This document shows, piece after piece, positions 28,765 to 38,237 of a stretch of 64,000 bases of DNA. Both the position numbers and the translations under genes were made by a program. Origin of the DNA: Microcoleus sp. FACHB-672. Its GTDB lineage: Bacteria; Cyanobacteriota; Cyanobacteriia; Cyanobacteriales; Oscillatoriaceae. Location: NCBI RefSeq assembly GCF_014695725.1, contig NZ_JACJOU010000002.1, forward strand, positions 62,001 through 126,000. Reading direction: 5' to 3'. The notes under the pieces were generated by a model. It made no database searches. It was given only the letters and a program-made list of their open reading frames with translations, and was not told where the DNA came from. The stretch's first letter is position 1; each line of letters opens with the position of its first letter.

Positions 28765-28914
28765 TTACTCCATCCACTGAGAACCTTCGTAAGGATCTCC
28801 ATCAAACGGTTGAACACCGACCATTGGATACGCATCATCACTGGGGCTGAAGATGCGAGCAACCGCAGCAAAAATATACTGCATGGCACTAGAAAGCGAT
28901 TGAGAAATATTCAT
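28765..28914 (-). CDS. 49-residue conserved-type cyanobacterial protein
   Basis: Short gene with GGAGGG three bases from the ATG. The N-terminal half is amphipathic and the C-terminal half is acidic with VGVQPFDGDPYEGS. The combination of SPSDDAYP and QPFxGDPY looks familiar from small cyanobacterial proteins, but I cannot give a name or function. Confidence 0.65.
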   Translation of the reverse strand: MNISQSLSSAMQYIFAAVARIFSPSDDAYPMVGVQPFDGDPYEGSQWME

Positions 28915-29198
28915 AAACCCTCCGCTGGGATCAATGAGTTAACCATTTCAACTGGTCTATAAATAGTAGTGTAAGGGTTTAGAGAAGCCCTGCGTTAAAC
29001 TCTCAATAATTTGATAAGATTCTCGTAAATTAACAACGGATCAATGATTAATTATTGATTTTTGTTGTTATTAATTAAGTTTTGTTGTAAAAGTTTAAAA
29101 ACCTGTGTCTATTTTAATTTTTTGCAACAATCTGGGAGGAGTTTTGAGTTTTGAGGAATGAGTTTTGAGTCCCATGCCCTATGCCCCATGCCCATTTA

Positions 29199-29579
29199 CT
29201 ACTTAAAGTTCCAACCGGCAACAGCTAAGCAAGCCCAACCAATCATAAATGCAACTCCCCCTATCGGCGCAATTGCACCTAGCCAAGAAATGCCGGTGAA
29301 ACTCAAGGTATATAAGCTGCCTGAAAACAAAGCAATGCCGGCAATAAACGCAAATCCAGCAACGACTAAGCTCGTTGGGGGTTCACCGGCACGACTCAAC
29401 AGCACAGCCACCAACAGCAAGGCTAGGGCGTGATACATTTGGTAGCGAGCGCCGGTTTCAAAAATCGTTAGCGCTTGAGCGCTAAGTCTATCCTTCAAGG
29501 CATGAGCTGAAAACGCCCCAATTGCCACGGACAAGCCGGCTAAAATCGCCGCAATCACCATAAAAAGCCGAACAATCAC
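29199..29579 (-). CDS. DUF423 family membrane protein
   Basis: 126 residues with four membrane helices. GAFSAHALKD and YQMYHALALL are typical of the DUF423 (YgdD) family; function unknown. GTG start with GAGG upstream; an ATG seven codons in is an alternative. Confidence 0.85.
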   Translation of the reverse strand: MIVRLFMVIAAILAGLSVAIGAFSAHALKDRLSAQALTIFETGARYQMYHALALLLVAVLLSRAGEPPTSLVVAGFAFIAGIALFSGSLYTLSFTGISWLGAIAPIGGVAFMIGWACLAVAGWNFK

Positions 29580-29773
29580 GTCACTATCGCCTCAAAACTT
29601 GTTAATTTAAAAGTGCAAAGAAACATCGGGTTAAGCGAATTTAAAATAGTACCAATTAACCCGTTGCCACTTTTTTAATTCGCTTCATCATTGCTGCCGG
29701 CATCTTAGTATTGCTGAGATTCTAACCGGCTCTTTAAAGAACGGCTATCCCCCCAGCAGCACCCGATCATCGA

Positions 29774-30460
29774 TTACCGGCGAGTCGCTTCCAGAATGCG
29801 CGAAAAGTAAAAACTTGTACTTGTCATTCCTTGCCGCTGAATTGAAAACCCGTTAGTTTCCAGAATTTTTACAACATCCGCTTCCCGATGCTGATAAGCG
29901 CGAGTTGCTTTACTCGGTCCTGGAAAAAACTCCCCAATTTTTTTTAGCATCGTCAGCGCTAAAGTTTTCGGCGCAAAACTAAGAATCAACCGAGATTCTG
30001 CCAAAGAACAAAGGTGAGCAATCATCTCCCCTGCCTTTTCTTGCGGATAGTGAATCAACACATCCAAGCAAATAACCGTATGATATTGCCCACTCAAACT
30101 TTCTAAATCCTGCGCTGTAAAGGCAAGATTATTCATTTGAGGCATTACAGCCTCAGCTCTTTCATAAGCTTCTCTCACCATTTTTTCAGAAATATCGCTG
30201 CCGTAAACCCTCGCGCCGGCTTGTGCGAGTGGAATGCTGAGACTGCCTACTCCGCAGCCGGCGTCACACACCGACAACCCAGGCAAATTGCCATCAGCAC
30301 TCAGCCAGCTAATCACAGTATCAACTGTGCGCTGATGTCCCTCGCGGATGTCACGCTGGACTTTATTAACCTCGCCATCGCCATAGATTCGCCGCCAGCG
30401 ATCAAAGCCGGTGGCATTGAAATATTCTTTAACAACGGTCTTATCATCCACTGCGTTCAT
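29774..30460 (-). CDS. chlM: Magnesium protoporphyrin IX methyltransferase
   Basis: SAM-dependent methylation of Mg-protoporphyrin IX, the step after Mg chelation in chlorophyll synthesis, on the thylakoid or inner membrane. 228 residues, the family length. SAM-binding motif VCDAGCGVGSLS; start FNATGFDRWRRIYG and VICLDVLIHYP are characteristic of ChlM/BchM. It is a single gene here, not in an operon with chlI/D/H. Confidence 0.95.
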   Translation of the reverse strand: MNAVDDKTVVKEYFNATGFDRWRRIYGDGEVNKVQRDIREGHQRTVDTVISWLSADGNLPGLSVCDAGCGVGSLSIPLAQAGARVYGSDISEKMVREAYERAEAVMPQMNNLAFTAQDLESLSGQYHTVICLDVLIHYPQEKAGEMIAHLCSLAESRLILSFAPKTLALTMLKKIGEFFPGPSKATRAYQHREADVVKILETNGFSIQRQGMTSTSFYFSRILEATRR

Positions 30461-30768
30461 CTACTTTTTTGATTCCCAATAGCTCTCACCCGTTAAATCT
30501 TATTGCTTAACTGCCCTTTGAAGCTAGCCGGCAGCGCAGATCTGTAACCAAGCCAAAATCAATGGGTATCCTCCCTATGCAGTGAGAACCCCTTCTTGAC
30601 AAAGATACATTCTAAATGATATATCACAGCTATCTAGGTGTGGGATTTTCCCTAACGACTTGTTTAAAACAGAAAGCGATAGAGCGAAATAACCCGAACT
30701 CATGCCAAGCCGTAGAGATAGAAAACTTGGCATAAGTTAAAGCATCAAAGCACAGCCACAGGCTTATC
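30461..30768. other. Divergent promoter region
   Basis: 308 bases between the divergent chlM and coiled-coil gene. No gene seen. Confidence 0.35.
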
Positions 30769-32547
30769 ATGAAGCACATCTTCGCTAATGTAAACCGAGG
30801 CATAATTCTTCGCACGTTGGCAAGACTTGCGCTGATAGGATCAGCAACTTTTGGTTTGGCAACCGTCTTGAACTGGGGAAGATATAACGGTTATTGGAAT
30901 GGAACCCATTACCGAAGCCAGACTACAGATTTCAAGATTTTAGCGCGTCAACTTCCGGCTAATTTATGGGCTGCTTTACTGTCAAGAAATGAATCAGAGA
31001 TTGGGGGAGCCGGCAACAGCAATAAGGGAAAACTAGGCATTCTAGTAACCAACTGCAAACTCGAAAGAAAAGATTGCCCCGCTCAACAAATTATTTATGC
31101 TTCCCCTTCATATTTTGTAACCCAAAAGCCGATAGAAGTCGCAGATTTATCCAGTTACCCTTACGCTTTGCTGCGAAACCCCACACCTCTGCTAGCGGGA
31201 AGAGAATCTGCCCCTAAAAAAGATGCAAATATAGAAGCCGGTAGTCGAGAACAAATCGGTGAAATTATCGGGCGCGTGTACTATTTTCGAGAAAATCCCC
31301 CAAGCTTTTTTGCTAACTACACAAGCTGGTTATTTCAACCGTGGAATCTTAGCGGTATTTATAAATATTACTCCTTAACAGTCGGCTTACTGCTAGCCAG
31401 TGGGATTGCCTGCTGGGCAATTATTGAAACAATTCTCTGCCGCAAGCGCCGACAGCAAAAACGAGTACAAGATGAACTCAACCGGGTGCAGCGCGAGTTA
31501 CAAGAAAAAAATCAGCGAATGCGCTTAGTCAGCCTAATCGCGCCTAAACTAATCGCTCAAAAAGAGCGAATTCTTGCTGAGATGAAGCGTTGCCAAATAG
31601 AGCAAGAGCAGACAATACAGGAATTAGAAACCGAAATTGCTGATTATGAAAACCAACTCACGCAAAAAGAACAACAACAGCAACAAGGCAGCAGTACCTT
31701 AGAGAAACTGCAAACCGAACTCATAGAGATGCGGCAGTCTCAGAATCTAGCTCAAGAAGGAATACACGAGTATGAAGAAGCGCTCAAAAAGCTTCAAAAT
31801 CAACTTGTAGCCTGGGAAGCAGAAAAGCACAAAAGACTGCGAACTTTAAAAAAGCTGGAAGAGGAACTGCAAGAAACCAAAATAAAAACTTTAGCGTTTG
31901 AGACTCAAGTAGAGGAAAAAAATTATCTTATTCAATCTTTATCTAAGAAATTAGAAGAAACCGAACAAGAAACTTGGTTGCTAGAGGAGCAACTAGCTGA
32001 ATCTGAATCAGTAAAAGCCCAAGCAGTAGCCAGAGAAGAATATTTTTGGCAAGAATATCAAAAAGATTATGAGAAATTAGAAAACAATTATAAAGATTTA
32101 CAAACTGAATGCGAAGAACTCAAGCACCAGTATGAGGAAGCTTGTAAAACCATTGGAGAATTAGAAGAACAACTTCACGACTGTGCTGATAAAGTAGTAG
32201 AAAATTCATCGGCTATCGATTTATCACACATCCATTTAGGATTAGTCGGAGGACAACCAAAAATCCGACAGTGCGTGCTTTCAGAATTATCTAAAAACTA
32301 TGGATTGCGAGATTATAGTGAAATTGAACATCCAAACATGACCGAAAAAAAAGTCAAAGATAAATTAACCAGTTGTAACTTAATCATCTTAATCAACGGC
32401 AGCGTCAGCCATAGCATATATAAACACGTCCGTAGCTTAAAAAGTAGAGGAGCATTGCAAGGAGAAGTCCTACAACTCCCACTCAGATGTAACGCCACAA
32501 GCAGCATCGTGCGAGTCATCCTCGCCCACTGTGTACCCAAACATTAA
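30769..32547 (+). CDS. Membrane-anchored coiled-coil protein with a DUF2325-like C terminus
   Basis: 592 residues. A first membrane helix (about 15-35), an extracytoplasmic domain (about 40-195), a second helix (about 205-225), then some 250 residues of Glu/Gln/Lys-rich coiled coil. The last 110 residues are compact: LGLVGGQPKIRQ, NLIILINGSVSHSIYK, and alternating hydrophobics. This resembles the DUF2325 pattern (V-G-G, then D-CVSH), but the similarity is my reading, not a search. Function unknown; a scaffold or sensor at the cytoplasmic membrane is possible. Confidence 0.65.
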   Translation: MKHIFANVNRGIILRTLARLALIGSATFGLATVLNWGRYNGYWNGTHYRSQTTDFKILARQLPANLWAALLSRNESEIGGAGNSNKGKLGILVTNCKLERKDCPAQQIIYASPSYFVTQKPIEVADLSSYPYALLRNPTPLLAGRESAPKKDANIEAGSREQIGEIIGRVYYFRENPPSFFANYTSWLFQPWNLSGIYKYYSLTVGLLLASGIACWAIIETILCRKRRQQKRVQDELNRVQRELQEKNQRMRLVSLIAPKLIAQKERILAEMKRCQIEQEQTIQELETEIADYENQLTQKEQQQQQGSSTLEKLQTELIEMRQSQNLAQEGIHEYEEALKKLQNQLVAWEAEKHKRLRTLKKLEEELQETKIKTLAFETQVEEKNYLIQSLSKKLEETEQETWLLEEQLAESESVKAQAVAREEYFWQEYQKDYEKLENNYKDLQTECEELKHQYEEACKTIGELEEQLHDCADKVVENSSAIDLSHIHLGLVGGQPKIRQCVLSELSKNYGLRDYSEIEHPNMTEKKVKDKLTSCNLIILINGSVSHSIYKHVRSLKSRGALQGEVLQLPLRCNATSSIVRVILAHCVPKH

Positions 32548-32662
32548 AGCTACGCCAAACATCCCCCATCATCAACAAACCTATCATCCCAACCCTAAAC
32601 CCATCTGCGTTTATCTGCGTTTATCTGCGGTTAAAAATCTTCCAACCCAACCTCACCTCAAA

Positions 32663-33865
32663 TCATAACCGGCACCAACAAACATCCCCCGTCACCTCAT
32701 CCAGATGCCAACGTAACAAACAAGCCGGCACCCCAACAGAAAATCCCGGCAACCCAATCGCCTTCCGAGGTGCTTCAGTTGCCAGTAAAATTGCTTTTTC
32801 AACCTCACAAATTCCCCACTTCACCACATTCTGCACACCCACCAACAACGGCAAAGTTGTCCCTGCCAACGTACCATCTGATAGACGACAAGTGCCGCCT
32901 TTCACCTCAATTTGCCGAGTATCCCAAGGATAAACCCCATCAGACAAACCCACCGGCGCTAAAGCATCACTCACCAAAAAAATCCCTTTTTCATAACCAC
33001 CGGCACGCAATAATAAATCAACCATCGTTGGTGAAACGTGTTCCCCATCCGCAATTAACCCACAATAAACACCGGGATGAACAATTGCCGCGCCCAACAA
33101 TCCTGGCTGCCGGTGATGTAAACTCGGCATTGCATTAAACGCATGAGTCACCATCGAAGCACCCAAGTCAAAAGCTTGCTCAGCTTGGGCTACGGTGGCT
33201 TGCGAGTGCCCCAAACTAACAGTAATTCCCAAAGATCGTAAATAAGCAATCACTTCGCCTGTGGCATCTAATTCCGGCGCTAAAGTGATAACTTTAACGA
33301 TGCCGGCAAACTCGCCAAACAAACGTTTTACATTTTCAACCGTCAGCGGCAATAAATATTCAGCCGGGTGAGCACCGCGCTTTTCAAAATTAAGAAATGG
33401 CCCTTCTAAGTGTACCCCCAAAATCTTCGCCGCCGGCGTATGATCTTGAGAACAACGTTCTATAAAATCAGCCAAAGTCGCCAGTGATCGCTGAAAATTT
33501 TCTACCGAAGTTGTAACCAACGTCGGTAAAAATCCATCAACACCCTGCTGCCACAAAAACTCACATATCGCCGGCAGTTGGTGACTATTTTCTGAGTTCA
33601 AATCTGGAAACGCTAAACCTAGCGCCCCATTAATTTGAAGATCGACACCACCTAAAGAAATCCAGTCGCCACCGGCATCCAAAACATCAGATTCTGAGGA
33701 GGTGCCGGCAGACACGCCCATCGGCTCAATTGAGCGAATAATACTGTTAGCATCGATTTCAAGCCGGTGTAAACCTTCGTATCCCGGCAGTCGGGCGTTA
33801 ATAATCTCCACATTTACCAAGCCAGTGTTAGCGGTTGAGGTTAATTGCCTTGTTGCTTCTGTCAT
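32663..33865 (-). CDS. nagA: N-acetylglucosamine-6-phosphate deacetylase
   Basis: Hydrolyses GlcNAc-6-P to glucosamine-6-P and acetate in amino-sugar recycling. Amidohydrolase motifs: HLEGPF with metal-binding Glu, LGHSQA, MVTHAFNAM and the catalytic Asp in LVSDALAPVG. 400 residues from the ATG at 33865; the GTG one codon earlier is less likely. Divergent from purE with 86 bases between. Confidence 0.93.
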   Translation of the reverse strand: MTEATRQLTSTANTGLVNVEIINARLPGYEGLHRLEIDANSIIRSIEPMGVSAGTSSESDVLDAGGDWISLGGVDLQINGALGLAFPDLNSENSHQLPAICEFLWQQGVDGFLPTLVTTSVENFQRSLATLADFIERCSQDHTPAAKILGVHLEGPFLNFEKRGAHPAEYLLPLTVENVKRLFGEFAGIVKVITLAPELDATGEVIAYLRSLGITVSLGHSQATVAQAEQAFDLGASMVTHAFNAMPSLHHRQPGLLGAAIVHPGVYCGLIADGEHVSPTMVDLLLRAGGYEKGIFLVSDALAPVGLSDGVYPWDTRQIEVKGGTCRLSDGTLAGTTLPLLVGVQNVVKWGICEVEKAILLATEAPRKAIGLPGFSVGVPACLLRWHLDEVTGDVCWCRL

Positions 33866-33951
33866 CACTTTCGCGAGAGGATAACAAACCAGTCCTAGGA
33901 TTTTTCAGGAGCACAGTGCTCTAAAATCCACACTCTAAAATTGAAAATCCC

Positions 33952-34473
33952 ATGAGTCAACCACAAATCGGCATTATCATGGGCAGCGATTCCGATCTGC
34001 CCACTATGCAGGCTGCGATCGCTGTCTGTGAAGAATTTAACATCCCGTGCGAAGTTGCCATTGTCTCCGCCCACCGCACACCGGCACGCATGGTAGAATA
34101 CGCCGAAACCGCTCACATACGCGGCTTAAAAGTGATTATCGCCGGCGCTGGGGGTGCGGCTCATCTACCCGGAATGGTAGCATCGCTAACACCACTGCCG
34201 GTGATTGGGGTGCCTGTAGCAAGCCGGCACTTACAGGGTGTTGATTCTCTCTATTCCATCGTGCAAATGCCGGCTGGCATCCCCGTTGCCACCGTCGCCA
34301 TCGGCAATGCAAAAAATGCCGGTTTACTAGCCGTACAAATTTTAGCTGCCCACCAGCCAGATTTATTAGAGCGCGTGCAGCAATATCGGCAAAACTTAGC
34401 CCAATCCGTGATGGACAAGCAAAAACATCTGGATCAGGTGGGCTATCAGGAATATCTCACTCAAATGAGCTGA
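33952..34473 (+). CDS. purE: N5-carboxyaminoimidazole ribonucleotide mutase
   Basis: Purine synthesis step converting N5-CAIR to [13 protein letters not shown] at the substrate site, SAHRTP and [11 protein letters not shown] are the class I PurE motifs. 173 residues, normal length. It stands alone, without purK. Confidence 0.95.
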   Translation: MSQPQIGIIMGSDSDLPTMQAAIAVCEEFNIPCEVAIVSAHRTPARMVEYAETAHIRGLKVIIAGAGGAAHLPGMVASLTPLPVIGVPVASRHLQGVDSLYSIVQMPAGIPVATVAIGNAKNAGLLAVQILAAHQPDLLERVQQYRQNLAQSVMDKQKHLDQVGYQEYLTQMS

Positions 34474-35543
34474 GATTTTTTCGGCTGTCTGCCTAAATCT
34501 CCAACCCCTGTCTGAGTTAAAATTCTCAGGCAGAAAATTCAAAAAATGTTTTATAAAATACAGATTTTCTCGGCTAGCAATTGATTTAATTGGTTGTTTC
34601 CATAACTCGAAAAAAGTCAGGGTAAAATTTTGCTTCAACAGACGAGCTTTTTTGTCCGGAGTGGCTGGAGAGAAATTTTCGATCTGACAAGAAAAATAGT
34701 ATTGGATAGGGAGGCAACATTTTTTTGAAAAGGCAGCCAGAACCCAGGCGATTGAAGAATTTGAATGCAAATTAACAGGTTGTTTGAAACGCTGGAATCA
34801 CTGGGGGTTCTGCGGCAATAAAAATGAAGGGTGATTGATTAAACCAAAAATTTGCTGCCGCGGGACATTATGTGAAACAGCGTTGCACTTTGGGGACAAG
34901 AAAATAAAGCTTCACTTCAATTGAATAGTGGTGCCAAATATGAGTGAAATTGAAACATTTAATTGGGAGGTAGAAGCCAGCTTGAATTAGAAAAAAAAGG
35001 AGTATTATCTACAGATTGTATTTGCTTAGGCATTGCTGGTGCCGGCAATTTCCAAATTCCACTCACGTTCCTCACAGCCTTGATTTCGAGCCGGCTGAGC
35101 CATCTACTCTCAACTGGCAACCAACAACAACGATCAAACTCCACAGTTTCAGGTAAACTGACTTAACCGTGTTTGGGATCAAGTACGCTTAATTACTCAT
35201 CATGAGCCATCAGGTTCAGCAGCCCCCGATTCCCTCTAAACGAGAAACGCTCAGATAAGTTTTGAGCAAGTAGTTTGGGAAATGTGATCTAGGATACAGA
35301 ATCAAAAGGTCGAGAATTGGTGCAATCGTTGTGATTCGTAGCGGGTTGAGCTGTACTGAGTTGTTTTTGTAACACGACCACTTAGAGATAACCAGACCTT
35401 TGGGGTGTCACACAGAAGCACCCGCCCCTCGCCTCGGAAAAACTGCACTCAGGAAAATGTCGGCTCTGGCTGAGTTTCACCTGATTGCCAGTCTCCTCAA
35501 TCAAACTGTTATGTCTATTGCCGCTTGAGGGAAACGTTGACTG
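34474..35543. other. 1070-base gap upstream of the ammonium transporter
   Basis: No gene is supported; open frames at 34396-34770 (minus) and 34963-35166 (plus) look like chance. A nitrogen-control (NtcA) site would be expected before an amt gene, but I did not find a clean GTA-N8-TAC in the proximal part. A short phage or transport relic cannot be excluded. Confidence 0.4.
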
Positions 35544-37130
35544 ATGACGTATAAACTAACGCACAAAAAGAAGTTAAAAACTAGAAACAGGCCGCAGTCA
35601 GCCCGCTGGGATACCCAGTTTCCCGCAACTGCCAAGCTGTTTAATCAGTTGAAAATAGCAATTGGACGGCTATCTCCGAGTTGGCAAGCTTGTATCCCTT
35701 TAGCAGCAATAATCGTGCTGATTTGGGGTTACGCAGCCGTTGCCCAAGATACGACAACCACAACCACACCCGCGCCGGTAGACTTGGCCCAAGCAACAGC
35801 AGACCTGAAGGTAGGACTAGACACCATGTGGGTGATGGTGGCTGCGATGTTGGTGTTCTTTATGAACGCCGGCTTCTGTATGCTAGAAACCGGCTTCTGC
35901 CGGCAGAAAAATGCGGTCAACGTACTCGCCAAAAACTTGATCGTATTCGCGCTGTCTACGATAGCGTACTGGGCAATCGGGTTTGGCTTGATGTTTGGTG
36001 ATGGAAATCCCTTCTTTGGAACCAGCGGATTTTTCTTAGCCGGCGCAGATAACAGCCCCGCCACAGCAGACGCCTATAATGGCGTTTTCGACGCGCTCAA
36101 TTGGACGGGCGTGCCGCTTGCCGCCAAATTCTTTTTCCAACTCGTCTTTGCCGGCACCGCCGCCACAATTGTGTCTGGGGCTGTCGCTGAGCGGATTAAG
36201 TTTATTGACTTTTTAATCTTCAGCCTGCTGCTGGTAGGGATTTCCTATGCCATCACCGGCCACTGGATTTGGGGCGGCGGCTGGCTGTCCGTTGCCGCTG
36301 GAAGACCTGGATTCTGGGATTTTGCCGGTTCAACCGTCATTCACTCGGTTGGGGGCTGGGCGGCGCTGATGGGGGCTGCCATCCTCGGCCCTCGTATCGG
36401 TAAATATCAAGACGGTCAACCCGTTGCGATGCCGGGGCACAACATGAGTATCGCCACCTTGGGCTGTTTGATTCTCTGGTTGGGCTGGTTTGGTTTTAAC
36501 CCAGGTTCCACAATGAGTGTGGGCTGGACGATGGCTCACATTGCAGTCACCACCAACATGGCAGGAGCAGCCGGCGGTATTGCGGCGACCATTGTCGCTT
36601 GGCTCTATCTGGGTAAACCGGATCTTTCGATGATCATTAACGGCGTCCTCGCCGGCTTAGTTTCTGTTACCGCATCTTGCGCCTTCATTAACATTCCCTC
36701 CGCTGCCATCATTGGTGCAATTGGCGGCGTTTTAGTTGTGTTCGCGGTGCCCTTCTTCGACAAGTTGGGTATTGATGACCCCGTCGGTGCAATCTCAGTC
36801 CACCTGGTTAATGGGGTCTGGGGAACTCTAGCCGTCGGACTGTTTGCCTTAGGGCCAGGATCTCGGATCGGGGAACTTGAACTCTATGCTGAAGGTGCAG
36901 GGCCGGCAGCAGGGTTGTTATTCGGTGGCGGTTTGACCCAACTCATCCCTCAAATCGTCGGGATTCTATCCGTAGGTGGTTTCACCGTTCTCCTATCAAC
37001 TATTTTCTGGCTGGTACTCAAGTCAACCCTCGGCATTCGGGTGTCTGTAGAGGAAGAGAAGAAAGGTTTGGATATCGGCGAACATGGCATGGAAGCCTAC
37101 AGCGGATTCCTGAAGGATAATCGCGGGTAG
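35544..37130 (+). CDS. amt: Ammonium transporter (Amt family)
   Basis: 528 residues with eleven or so membrane helices after an unusually long basic N terminus (about 70 residues) that ends in a hydrophobic segment and AVAQ, probably a cleaved signal. Family signatures: [13 protein letters not shown], the paired pore histidines in GHNMSIAT and [13 protein letters not shown]. It imports ammonium across the cytoplasmic membrane. No glnB gene follows. Confidence 0.93.
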   Translation: MTYKLTHKKKLKTRNRPQSARWDTQFPATAKLFNQLKIAIGRLSPSWQACIPLAAIIVLIWGYAAVAQDTTTTTTPAPVDLAQATADLKVGLDTMWVMVAAMLVFFMNAGFCMLETGFCRQKNAVNVLAKNLIVFALSTIAYWAIGFGLMFGDGNPFFGTSGFFLAGADNSPATADAYNGVFDALNWTGVPLAAKFFFQLVFAGTAATIVSGAVAERIKFIDFLIFSLLLVGISYAITGHWIWGGGWLSVAAGRPGFWDFAGSTVIHSVGGWAALMGAAILGPRIGKYQDGQPVAMPGHNMSIATLGCLILWLGWFGFNPGSTMSVGWTMAHIAVTTNMAGAAGGIAATIVAWLYLGKPDLSMIINGVLAGLVSVTASCAFINIPSAAIIGAIGGVLVVFAVPFFDKLGIDDPVGAISVHLVNGVWGTLAVGLFALGPGSRIGELELYAEGAGPAAGLLFGGGLTQLIPQIVGILSVGGFTVLLSTIFWLVLKSTLGIRVSVEEEKKGLDIGEHGMEAYSGFLKDNRG

Positions 37131-37169
37131 TAAGCGGCGCTTAATTCTTCATTATTTAACGATTAAATC

Positions 37170-37219
37170 TGCGGTAGGAGTGTTTTTCAGGCTAGTAGCC
37201 CCTCCTAACCGCATTTTTT
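37170..37219 (+). terminator. Rho-independent terminator after amt
   Basis: TGCGGTAGGAG pairs with CTCCTAACCGCA (one bulge) and is followed by TTTTTT. Confidence 0.88.
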
Positions 37220-37318
37220 ATGTGTAGTTAACTTAAGCGCTGGTTGAAAGGTTCTTGTTGAGTGTCGTAGTCTAGTGGGAGACGCGGTACTGATTCTTGT
37301 TAAGAGAGGGTTGAGCCA

Positions 37319-38206
37319 TTGCAATTAAAATCTGCTGCGAACCCTATTCCTGAGCGTGTGTCCATTGCCTTAAAAAAAGCTCCTGCATGGGCATTGCTAT
37401 CTCTTCTAACGAACGGCCTATTAATCTTGGCTGTCTTTGGGCTGCTGCTCCGAAATGAAATTCGGTCAGCTAGCTTGCAAACGAATGAGGTGAAAAATCC
37501 AACAAAGCTTGAGCAAAAACAGCAACAGCCGGTGCCTCCTGAATTGGGTCCTCGCCACCTTTGGACTTACCCGCAGTGGGTGGCGCAACTAGAACGGGAA
37601 GCGCAAGCAGCAGCGCAAAATAAACCCGAACGTTTAACGGTTCTAGCCGGTGATTCCCTCAGTCTGTGGTTTCCTGCTAAGCTACTGCCTGCCGGTCGCG
37701 CTTGGCTGAATCAGGGTATTTCTGGAGAAACCTCGAATGGTTTGCTAAGGCGTTTGACACTGCTAGATCGCACTCAGCCGGAAACGGTTTTCGTGATGAT
37801 CGGCATTAATGATTTGATTCGAGGAGTAAGCGATGAAGCAATTTTAGATAATCAGCGATTGATTATTCAGGATCTTCGGTGGGTTCATCCCAATGTAGAA
37901 ATTATTATCCAGTCGATTTTGCCCCACAGTGGAGCTAAGGCAACTTGGGAGGGACGCGATCGCTTGCTAGCAATTCCGAATAGCCGCATTCGCGAACTTA
38001 ACCGGCAATTGGCTTTACTCGCCCAAGAAGAAGGCGTGAAATTTCTTGATTTGTACCAGTTATTTACAGATACTCAGGGAAATCTGCGTCTTGAACTCAG
38101 TAGCGATGGGTTGCATTTGAATGAGCAAGGCTACTTAGTTTGGCGCTCTGCATTACAGTTGTTTACCCAACTGGAACTAGATCGGCAACCGCCGGCACAG
38201 TATTAA
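37319..38206 (+). CDS. SGNH/GDSL-type hydrolase, membrane-anchored
   Basis: TTG start with AGAGAGGG nine bases upstream. One N-terminal membrane helix (about 22-42), a Gln/Pro linker, then an SGNH fold: block I GDSLS (catalytic Ser), block II GISGET, block III GINDL and block V DGLHLNEQGY (catalytic Asp/His). Likely a periplasmic esterase or acetylhydrolase; substrate unknown. Confidence 0.85.
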   Translation: MQLKSAANPIPERVSIALKKAPAWALLSLLTNGLLILAVFGLLLRNEIRSASLQTNEVKNPTKLEQKQQQPVPPELGPRHLWTYPQWVAQLEREAQAAAQNKPERLTVLAGDSLSLWFPAKLLPAGRAWLNQGISGETSNGLLRRLTLLDRTQPETVFVMIGINDLIRGVSDEAILDNQRLIIQDLRWVHPNVEIIIQSILPHSGAKATWEGRDRLLAIPNSRIRELNRQLALLAQEEGVKFLDLYQLFTDTQGNLRLELSSDGLHLNEQGYLVWRSALQLFTQLELDRQPPAQY

Positions 38207-38237
38207 ATCTCAAAATGGGGCATGGGGCATTGGCGCT

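Noticed and set aside
34963-35166. 67-codon open frame upstream of amt
   Set aside because: TTG start, no family pattern; left as gap.
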